NCBI RefSeq assembly: GCF_030409055.1
Contig: NZ_CP116619.1
Span: forward strand, 467,628-531,627
Reading direction: 5' to 3'
DNA from: Trichocoleus desertorum NBK24
GTDB lineage: Bacteria; Cyanobacteriota; Cyanobacteriia; FACHB-46
Length of the DNA stretch: 64,000 nt
Positions 53,138-62,100 of the stretch are shown one piece after another. A program made the position numbers and the translations under genes. Each line of letters opens with the position of its first letter. Position 1 is the stretch's first letter. The notes under the pieces are model-generated. The model was not told the DNA's origin. It worked only from the letters and a program-made list of their open reading frames with translations, and ran no database searches.

Positions 53138-54939
53138 TGTTTCCCCCTGGGGTGATTGGGCAGTTGCACCGTAAAGGTTGTCCAACCACCTCCACTCTCC
53201 ACCTCCAGCGTGCCTTGGAGCTGCTCCACTAGACCCTTTACCAAAGATAATCCTAATCCTGTCCCTCCTTGCCTCCAAGGGTCACCATAAGGAATACGGT
53301 AAAACTTTTCGAAGATTCGAGGTAGTTGCTCAGGAGAAATTTCTGCCTGATTCCGCACTATAAAGCTAGTCATGGCATCAGTTGCTCGGACTTGCAGAAT
53401 AATCTCTCCATCTGCTGCTGTGTACTTATGGGCGTTATGCAAGAGTTCTATTAGCAACCGCTCTAAGCTACCTTGATCAACCACAAAAACTGGCAATGAT
53501 GCAGGGAGATCTAACTGAAGGCTTTGTTGGTGCGCTTTAGCCTTCAGTTGCAGGGACGCGATCAGGTTGGGAAGCCAGGTAGAAAGATCGATCGCCTCTG
53601 GCACAAAGTTGTTGTAAAGATTACTCTCTAAACGCTGCAAGTCTAGGAGGTCATTAATCAAAGCAGCTTCGCGATCGCATTCTTTCTGCAAAATTTTAAG
53701 ATATTTCTCCCGTTGTTCAGGGGTCGTGGCAGTCTGGAGTAGTTGAGATGCCATTCTAATGTTTGTTAAAGGAGTGCGGAGTTCGTGAGAAACCGTACTC
53801 AGAAAATCATCCTTGAGCAAATTGAGTTTTGCTAGCTCCTTAACCTGAGCTTGAGCTGTTTGGTAGAGCCGAGCCTGACGAATAGCAATAGCGCATTGGC
53901 TAGCGACCTGTTGCACCAGATAAATCTCGGCTTCCTGAAAGGCTCGCTCTCCCTCGCTAAAGCACCAAAGGTCACCAATGACACCCTCATGATCAGCGAT
54001 AGGACAAGCTAGAATCGCTACTCGATTTCGAGCGGGGTGGGCCGTCACTTCGCAAAATTGAAAAGTTTGACCTCGCTGAAGCCGACTGTAACCTTCAGGA
54101 AATGCTGCCATTGTCACCACTTGCCCTGCCGCAGAAGGCATTACAACTCCAGAGGCGGTATATTGATAGCGAATGGTAGAAGTTTCCCTTTTCAGGTCAT
54201 ACACAGCGGTATCACAGGAGAGCAGGTGCAGCGCGAAGGTTAACTCCCGCACCACTGTTTGCAAAATCTGGCTTTCATCCAAGCTCTCTCGCACTTTGTC
54301 CTGAATGCGTTTTAAGGTGGCTTCAAAGAGCGATCGCTGCATTAGTTCTGCATTCAGCTTTTTGATCTGTCTTTCAGCCTCTTTGCGAGCAGTAACATCA
54401 CGCAACTGCCAGCGTAACGCGATTACCTTTCCCTGCGAGTCTCGAACCAACGCCACTGTTACAGACATATCTAAGGATGGCGCTTTACGAGGTTGCAGGC
54501 GCATCTCCAACTCCTGCGGCCCATATTCCTGCCGCAGTTGTAGCAACTTGAAACGAAAAGATCTTCGCTCTAATTCGTCAACAAAAATCACTAGAGGTTT
54601 ACCAATGAGAAACTCTTTAGGTAAATTGAGCAGCGCGATCGCAGCTTGGTTAGCTTCCTGAATTTGACCATTGGCATCTGTGACAATATAACTGTCCGGA
54701 GCAAATTCAAACAGCTCCTGGTACCGTCGGCGTTCCTCATCGAGTAAGTTACGGCTAATTTGCAGCGCTTCATTTTGTTGTTGCAGCTCCTCCTCGGCAA
54801 CCTGTAGTTCTTCTAGGGCTGTAAGGAGTTGTTCATGAGTCAGTAAGTGATCTAAGTGTTCTGGGATTTGACTGTCAGCGAGATTGCTACTGGACTGCCT
54901 AAACAGTTTAATTTCCTTGATAAACCGATCTATATTCAT
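53134..54939 (-). CDS. PAS-GAF histidine kinase
   Basis: A 601-residue soluble kinase. A short N-terminal coiled-coil (EHLDHLLTHEQLLTALEELQVAEEELQQQNEAL) precedes a PAS domain (about 70-190, FEFAPDSYIVTDANGQIQEAN), a GAF domain (about 215-365), HisKA with His in FLSTVSHELRTPL (about 384) and HATPase_c (LIELLHNAHKYTAADGE, GTGLGLSLVKGL). The region from GAF onward repeats the pattern of the kinase at 47382 almost step for step (for example [20 protein letters not shown] and DKFYRIP/EKFYRIP), so they are likely duplicates that differ in input domains. No receiver is fused here. The stand-alone receiver at 50665 is a nearby candidate partner. Confidence 0.92.
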   Translation of the reverse strand: MNIDRFIKEIKLFRQSSSNLADSQIPEHLDHLLTHEQLLTALEELQVAEEELQQQNEALQISRNLLDEERRRYQELFEFAPDSYIVTDANGQIQEANQAAIALLNLPKEFLIGKPLVIFVDELERRSFRFKLLQLRQEYGPQELEMRLQPRKAPSLDMSVTVALVRDSQGKVIALRWQLRDVTARKEAERQIKKLNAELMQRSLFEATLKRIQDKVRESLDESQILQTVVRELTFALHLLSCDTAVYDLKRETSTIRYQYTASGVVMPSAAGQVVTMAAFPEGYSRLQRGQTFQFCEVTAHPARNRVAILACPIADHEGVIGDLWCFSEGERAFQEAEIYLVQQVASQCAIAIRQARLYQTAQAQVKELAKLNLLKDDFLSTVSHELRTPLTNIRMASQLLQTATTPEQREKYLKILQKECDREAALINDLLDLQRLESNLYNNFVPEAIDLSTWLPNLIASLQLKAKAHQQSLQLDLPASLPVFVVDQGSLERLLIELLHNAHKYTAADGEIILQVRATDAMTSFIVRNQAEISPEQLPRIFEKFYRIPYGDPWRQGGTGLGLSLVKGLVEQLQGTLEVESGGGWTTFTVQLPNHPRGKH

Positions 54940-55154
54940 GTATCCCCGGATACCTTTTTCCAGATAAATTTATCAAGTCTAATCGCTGAAGCCCAAAGTT
55001 ATTCTAATCTGAATTCTTAGTTTCAAGCCAGCTTTTGAAATTACTTGAATTCCAGCAAATAGTTATTCTTAATTAAATAGGTTAAGGGTTTGTATCAGTT
55101 TCTTTAATGTTGGCTACAGCTTAAAACCAAAAAGCGCTAACAAGCTTACTCTAA

Positions 55155-58100
55155 TCACTCTTCCTTGAAGTAACCACGTAATTGTTCAGCCAAAATCCGT
55201 ACATAAGGCTGCTTCAAAACTGAGAAATGATCGCCAGGAATGACATGAATTTTCGTCTCGGTCGTCGTTAAGTTGTGCCAGCCCAAAGCCTTGTCTTTCC
55301 AAGCTTGACTTTGTGGTTGTGAACTTTTGAACAGGGTAATTGAACCAGAATAAATCTGAGGAACATAACGCTGTACCGCGCAACTATTGGCATAAAAGAT
55401 GCGGAGCATGGGGCTTAGCGCCAATTCTTTTAGGAGTCGAAGTCGTGAGTTGGCAGGGAGTCTAGAGGGGGCAACTCCAATAATCTTTGATCGAATTTGT
55501 TTGAAGCGCGATCGCCTTGCCCCACCAGTTGCCACTAAAGATATTAGGAGACGGAAGTAGTCCAGCCCAAATGAGGGGAGCGATTTTAGGACAGTGGTGA
55601 TGAGGAATCGCCAACTCTCCCAGGGAGACGGTTGATTACTAGGAATAGGAGCGAGGGTATCGAGTAATGCGAGCAGCGCCACTTCATGACCTGCTTGCCG
55701 CAGTTGTTGAGCCATTTCAAACGCTACCAGCCCTCCGAATGACCATCCCCCCAGATAATAAGGGCCTCGCGGCTGCATGGCTCGGATCGCCTGGATATAA
55801 TGACTCGCCATCTCCTCAATACTTTTGAGCGGCGGATGTTGACCATCTAACCCGAAAGGTTGCAGGCCATAGAAGGGTTGGTCAGTTCCTAAGTGACGCG
55901 CTAGCTCGGCATAAGGCAGCACCATTCCCATCACAGGATGGATACAGAAAAAGGGAGGTTTAGCACCCACAGGTTGCAGTGGCACAAGAGGAGACCAGGC
56001 TGGAAGTTCTGGACTTGATAATTGCTTTGCTAGTTGCTCGACTGTCGGAGCTAAAAACAGCGTCGATAAAGGTAAGGATTGCTCAAATTGCTGTTGAACT
56101 TGCTCGATCAGGCGTAGCGCCAAAAATGAGTCTCCTCCTAGGGCAAAGAAATTGTCATCAATCCCAACCTGCTCCAAGTTCAGCACTGCTGACCAAATCT
56201 GTACCAGTCGCTCTTCTGTAAGGGTACGAGGAGCAACGATCGCCACCTTCTGTCTAGAGTTGCTGAGTTCGGGCATTGGCAAAGCAGCACGATCCACTTT
56301 TCCATTCGGCGTGAGCGGCAGCTTGTCTAACAAAACTAATGTTGAGGGAATTAGGTAGTGAGGGAGACGCGATCGCAAAAACTCTCGCAACTCACCTGTT
56401 CCAACAGACTGTTGTTGACAAGGAACAATATAAGCGACTAAACATTGCTCACGGGAGGTATCCTGGCGAGCGATCGCGACTGCTACTTGAACCGCAGGAT
56501 GTTGCTGAAGGACAGCCTCAATTTCACCCAACTCAACTCGAAAACCTCGCAGCTTCATCTGGGTATCAGTCCGCCCCAAAAACTCAATATTGCCATCAGG
56601 GAGATACCGAGCGCGATCGCCAGTTTTGTGGAGAGGAGTGTGGGGTGAGGAGTGTGGGGTGAGGAGCGAGGGAGAAATAAAACGCTCAGCAGTTAGATCG
56701 GGGCGATTGAGGTAGCCACGGGCAACACCAATGCCAGCAATATACAACTCACCCACGACACCAATGGGAACAGGTTGGAGATGAGTATCTAGGATGTAGA
56801 TTTGAGTATTGGCGATCGGACGACCGATGCTAGGTTTAGCGTTATCTACCGTTAACTCGGCAACACTAGCCCAAATAGTCGCTTCGGTGGGGCCATAAGC
56901 ATTAAAGAAACGTCTTCCTTGCGCCCAACGTTTAACAATGCTACTAGAACAAGCTTCTCCTGCCGAGATCAGAACTTGCAGAGCGGGCAGAGATCCAGCG
57001 GGCAAAACAGATAAAACACTAGGAGGCAGGGTGACATGGGTAATAGCGTGATGGCGGAGAAATTGGAGTAGATCTAGTCCAGGCAGCAAAGATGTCTGAG
57101 GAGCCAGGTAGAGGGTAGCTCCGTTTGTCAAAGCCATCAGGATCTCGAAGATGGCAGCATCGAAGCTGAGGGAGGCAAATTGCAGAATGTGGCTACCAAG
57201 CTTGGGATGGAAGATTTGTCTTTGCGCTTCTACCAGGTTGCTCAGCCCTCGATGTTCGACTAAGACACCTTTAGGCTGACCTGTAGAACCCGAAGTGTAG
57301 ATGACATAAGCCAAATTGTGAGCTGTAATCTGATTAACCAGGTTGGCTGGGCTTTGTGATGCGATCGCTCTCTGCTCCTGATCTAGGCAAACAACCTGTA
57401 ACAACTCACTATCAAATAGATGCAAATGAGAAGATTGCGTGACTAAAATCTTGACTTCCGCATCAGCCAGCATGAACTGCAAGCGATCGCGAGGGTAGGT
57501 AGGGTCAAGCGGCAAATAAGCACCACCCGCCTTCCAAATGGCTAACAGACTAATCACCATTTCTGGAGAGCGATCGACACAGAGACCTACCAAAACTTCT
57601 GCTCCTACACCCAACTGTTGCAAGTGGTGAGCCAATTGATTCGCCCGCTGATTAAGTTCTTGATAGGTAAGGTGCTGGTTTCGGTAGGTCAGAGCAACGG
57701 CATCTGGAATTTGCCTAACTTGGGCTTCAAACCATTGGTGAGCACCGAGAGGAGCGACCTCGCAAGTTAAAATCTGACTCCACTCCTGCAACTGCTGACG
57801 TTCTCTTGAGGACAGAATCGGTAGCTGAGCAAGCTGTTGTTTCGGATTAACGACAACTCCTGCCAGCAATGTTTGGAAGTGCCCTAGTAGGCGAGAAATA
57901 GTAGCTGGCTCGAACAAATCAGTGCTGTAGATGGCGGTACAAGCAAGCCGATCGAGAGATTTATAAACATGAAATTCCAGATCAACGCGAGCCGTCTCTG
58001 TTTCCAGAGGTAAGCTACTAAGAACTAGTCCGGGTAGGTCTAACTTAGCGACTGGAGTATTTTGGAGCGTAAATACCACTTGAAAGAGCGGGTTTCGGCT

Positions 58101-59153
58101 CAAGTCGCGTGCGGGTTGCAACTCCTCAACCAACTTCTCAAAAGGCACCTCTTGATGAGCATAGGCAGCCAAGGTCATCTGACGAACTCGTTCTAATAAC
58201 TCGGCAAAGGTAGGATGATCAGAGAGATCAATCCGTAACACTAAACTGTTGACGAAGAATCCAATCAAGTTCTCTAGTTCAGTGAGGTTGCGATTGGCGA
58301 TCGCTGAACCCACCACAATATCTGTTTGCCCTGTATAACGGTACAACAAGGTCTGAAATGCAGCGAGCAGCGTCATAAAGAGAGACACGCCCGCGCGATC
58401 GCTCAAGCTCTCTAAAGCTGAGGTTAGTTCAGGTGATAGCTCTAGTTGTTGGGCAGTTCCTCGGTAGCTAGGCGTGACTGGACGAGGGTGGTCGGTAGGT
58501 AACTGCAATTCCGGGAGATCTTGAAGCTGTTGCCGCCAATAAGAGAGCTGCGATGCCAGTACCTTGCCTTGCAGATACTCCCGCTGCCAATGGGCGAAGT
58601 CGGCATACTGAATGGGTAACTCTGGCAAAGGAGAGGGTTGGCGTTTGAGAAAAGCAGGATAGAGCGTCGTCAACTCTCGAATCAATACCGCGATCGACCA
58701 ACCATCTGCCACAATATGATGGAAATTCAGCAATAAGATATAGTCCGTTGCATCGAGTTGCAATAATTGCGCCTGAAACAATGGCCCTTTTGTGAGATCA
58801 AAGCAGCGTCGGGCTGACTCTTGGGCAATTCGCTGGGCTGCTTCGGTGCGGGCGATCGCAGGAGTTGCTTGTAAATCTACTACAGGTAAAGATAACTGGA
58901 AACTAGGGCTAATGATTTGAGCCAGTTCTCCCTCCACCACGGCAAAGGTAGTTCGGAGAACTTCATGGCGCTGCCCAATCTCCTGAAGCGTTTGCCCTAA
59001 GGCTCCTAAATGCAAATCTCCTTGCAAGCGAATTGCAGCCGAGACATTATAAAAAGGATTCTCTGGTACGAGCTGATAGAGAAACCACAATCGCTGCTGA
59101 GCAAATGACGCCGGAAAGATAAACACTTCTTCCTGGCTGTTACTAGCTACCAC
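55155..59153 (-). CDS. Non-ribosomal peptide synthetase, terminal module (C-A-T-TE)
   Basis: A 1332-residue NRPS. Condensation domain (about 1-440) with the active HHIVADG (about 143-149). Adenylation domain (about 465-965) with YTSGSTGQPKG (about 617) and TPNGKVDR (about 947), whose Lys is the adenylate-contacting residue. Thiolation domain with LGGDSFLAL (about 1003, phosphopantetheine Ser). Thioesterase (about 1070-1332) with GGWSFGG (Ser about 1136), so the chain is released here. The pocket residues read by hand give D-A-F-T-I-A-A-I-W-K, closest to aromatic Phe-type codes. A GTG start lies 12 bp after the upstream NRPS gene, with GGGAG upstream, so both are in one operon. Confidence 0.93.
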   Translation of the reverse strand: MVASNSQEEVFIFPASFAQQRLWFLYQLVPENPFYNVSAAIRLQGDLHLGALGQTLQEIGQRHEVLRTTFAVVEGELAQIISPSFQLSLPVVDLQATPAIARTEAAQRIAQESARRCFDLTKGPLFQAQLLQLDATDYILLLNFHHIVADGWSIAVLIRELTTLYPAFLKRQPSPLPELPIQYADFAHWQREYLQGKVLASQLSYWRQQLQDLPELQLPTDHPRPVTPSYRGTAQQLELSPELTSALESLSDRAGVSLFMTLLAAFQTLLYRYTGQTDIVVGSAIANRNLTELENLIGFFVNSLVLRIDLSDHPTFAELLERVRQMTLAAYAHQEVPFEKLVEELQPARDLSRNPLFQVVFTLQNTPVAKLDLPGLVLSSLPLETETARVDLEFHVYKSLDRLACTAIYSTDLFEPATISRLLGHFQTLLAGVVVNPKQQLAQLPILSSRERQQLQEWSQILTCEVAPLGAHQWFEAQVRQIPDAVALTYRNQHLTYQELNQRANQLAHHLQQLGVGAEVLVGLCVDRSPEMVISLLAIWKAGGAYLPLDPTYPRDRLQFMLADAEVKILVTQSSHLHLFDSELLQVVCLDQEQRAIASQSPANLVNQITAHNLAYVIYTSGSTGQPKGVLVEHRGLSNLVEAQRQIFHPKLGSHILQFASLSFDAAIFEILMALTNGATLYLAPQTSLLPGLDLLQFLRHHAITHVTLPPSVLSVLPAGSLPALQVLISAGEACSSSIVKRWAQGRRFFNAYGPTEATIWASVAELTVDNAKPSIGRPIANTQIYILDTHLQPVPIGVVGELYIAGIGVARGYLNRPDLTAERFISPSLLTPHSSPHTPLHKTGDRARYLPDGNIEFLGRTDTQMKLRGFRVELGEIEAVLQQHPAVQVAVAIARQDTSREQCLVAYIVPCQQQSVGTGELREFLRSRLPHYLIPSTLVLLDKLPLTPNGKVDRAALPMPELSNSRQKVAIVAPRTLTEERLVQIWSAVLNLEQVGIDDNFFALGGDSFLALRLIEQVQQQFEQSLPLSTLFLAPTVEQLAKQLSSPELPAWSPLVPLQPVGAKPPFFCIHPVMGMVLPYAELARHLGTDQPFYGLQPFGLDGQHPPLKSIEEMASHYIQAIRAMQPRGPYYLGGWSFGGLVAFEMAQQLRQAGHEVALLALLDTLAPIPSNQPSPWESWRFLITTVLKSLPSFGLDYFRLLISLVATGGARRSRFKQIRSKIIGVAPSRLPANSRLRLLKELALSPMLRIFYANSCAVQRYVPQIYSGSITLFKSSQPQSQAWKDKALGWHNLTTTETKIHVIPGDHFSVLKQPYVRILAEQLRGYFKEE

Positions 59154-59165
59154 CTCTTATCTCCC

Positions 59166-62100
59166 TTAATTCTGATTCAAAGACGATCGCGATCGCCGAT
59201 ATGCGTCTCTAGAGAGTGGAACAATGGCAGGAATAGACGACTGGGGTTGGCTCACCTGCAAACTGTCAATTTGCTGAGCCAGTTGAGCAATAGTCGGAGA
59301 TTCAAATAAATGACGCAGAGGGAGTTCTACCGCAAAAGCATCCCGAATCCGCGAAGTCAGTTGAGTCGCGAGAAGAGAATGTCCTCCCAGCTCAAAGAAA
59401 TTATCGTGCAGACCCACTCGCTTGACACCTAGCAGTTCTGACCAAATAGAGACTAATTTTGCTTCCATCGGCGATCGCGGTGCCACATATCCTTGCGTTG
59501 ACTCTACTGGAACGGGAACAGGGAGAGCCCGACGATCAATTTTGCCGCTGGGAGTAAGCGGGAGAGTTTCTAACACGACAAAAGCAGCAGGCACCATATA
59601 GTCTGGCAGCTTTTGCTCTAGATAATTTCGGAGCTGGGGCACTAGTCGTCTCGCTAACTGCCTTTGCAGCGGTTGATTGGCGTAAGTAGACCAAGGACGA
59701 GCAGGGGCGATCGCCTCAGATCTAAGCCTCTGTCTTTGTGGCTTGAAGTCTTTATGTTGCAAGCACACATCATAGCGATCGCTCCCAACTGCGGACCAGC
59801 TCACCTTTACGTGATAAGGCAGATCTTGTTCCAAACCCCACCAAGCTTCTGGATCGATTCCAGATTCTGCCAGTTGATCTAGGGCTGTTCGCATGTGTCC
59901 CACAGTTTTGGGTGATTCTGCCTCTGCTAACCAAGCCGCCGTTGTCACTGCCGTAACCACACGAGCATTTGGTACACCCTTAATTGCCAATCTCTCCGGT
60001 TGTGCTGCAATCAAATGCTGGCGAATCATCGCGACGGTTGGCTCATTCGTCCAGTTCCACTCAAAGTCATCCGAACCTGTAGAGATAAACGGCTGTGTAT
60101 CCTGCACCTCCTGAGTTTCGTTACTTTTGTGCAGAACAACGTTGTAGCGAAACTGGGTCATCTCATTATCAGCCTGACCACGAGTGAGCTGAATCTGTAC
60201 TTCCTCGATTTGCGGAAAATGCGATCGCAACGCCTGAAAGAAGGCTGGATCAATCACCAGTTCTGGTTCCTCAAACATGGCCCGCTGAACCCGTTGCTGG
60301 AGCTGCGATCGCTCTAATGCAGGGCTAGCCTGATACATCTGCACAGAAGCATGAAAAGTAGACAACAAAGCTAAATTCCGCACATCCCCAACAAAGAGAG
60401 AACCGCCTGGAGCCAAAACTTGTAGTGCTCCCTCCAAGACTTGCAGCAAATAATCCACACTTGGGAAGTATTGCACCACCGAATTGAGCACAATCAGATC
60501 AAATCTATCTGGCTCTATATCCCTAAAGTCGTTAGCTGAGCGCTGCAATAGCTTTATTGGCGGCAACGGTTGCTGATTTAGCTGTTGCCGAATCGCCTTA
60601 AGGGAGGCTTGAGAAAAATCTGTGCCCCAGTATTCGAGGCAGTGAGGCGCAAGCTGAAATAGCAGTAATCCCGTTCCACAACCAATTTCTAGAACTCGCT
60701 GAGGTTTCAGGGTAAGAATCTGCTCCACTCGGCGATCGACCCATTCTCGCATCTGTTCAACTGGAATGGGTTGCCCCGTATAGCTGCTATTCCAACCCAC
60801 GATGTTGAACGTCGGATCAACCGAATTACTAGGCTGGGCATAGGTTTGCTCATAGAGAGTTTGCCAATGCTCTACTTGCTCCTGCTGTAGTTGCTGGGCG
60901 ATCGCTACTTCTCCTTCATGGTGATGGAGGGAGATGTAAGCGGTCAATCGTTGATCTCCTGCTAGTTCATGAACTGTGGCGATCGCTCCGTTCACTAAAG
61001 GATGCTGCTGCAAAACAGCCTCAATCTCACCCAACTCCATCCGGAAACCCCGAACCTTAACCTGTTCATCTGCTCGACCGATGAATTCTAAGGTGCCATC
61101 GGGTCGATAACGAGCGAGATCTCCAGTTTTGTAAAGAGGGGTTAGGGGAGAGGGATTAGGAGAGAGGAGTGGGAGAGAAATGAAACGCTCAGCAGTTAAC
61201 TCTGGTCGGTTGAGATATCCCCTAGCTACTCCGTCCCCACCAATGTATAACTCACCAACTACACCAATCGGCACAGGCTGTTGATAAGTATCCAAAACAT
61301 AAGTTTGGGTGTTCGCCACAGGACGACCAATGTGGGGCTTTTCGAGGCTGTCAGCTTTGTGAGTCAGTTCGGCCACTGTTGCCCAAATCGTGGTTTCTGT
61401 AGGGCCATAGGCATTAAAAAACCGTCGTCCTCTCGCCCATTTGCTCACAATTCCACCGCTACAAGCTTCTCCACCCGAAATCACTGTTTGCAACATCGGC
61501 AGGTCACTTTCTGGCAACAGGGCCAAGACCGCAGGCGGCAAAATCGCGGCAGCAATATTCTGGGTTTGGAGGAATTGAACCAGTTCTATCCCAGGCAATC
61601 GCGCTGACTGGGGCACAATGTAGAGCATACCCCCAGCACCCAGTGCCATCAGCATCTCAAAGATGGAAGCATCGAAGCTCCAAGCGCTAAATTGCAACAC
61701 CCGACTCCCCAGCGGCAAATTCAAGTGCTGCTGCGCTGCCACGACATTACAAAGCCCTCGATGCTCTACCATCACCCCTTTAGGTATCCCGGTTGAGCCA
61801 GAGGTGTAGATCACATAAGCCAACTGATCAGCTGTCACAGCACTAGTGGGAGCTGACTGCTTCTGCTGTGCAATTAACTCCTGATCTCGATCTAGACAGA
61901 TGACTTGAAGCGTCTGATCCTCTCTCGAAATGGGTTGATCACCCCCCTTTTGCAAGGAGAATGGGGAGATGTCAAACAATTCCACATGCGATCGCTGCGT
62001 CAGCAACACCGAAACCTGAGCATCTTGCAACATAAACTGGAGGCGATCGCGAGGATACTCCGGATCGAGCGGCACATAAGCACCCCCCGCCTTCCATACG

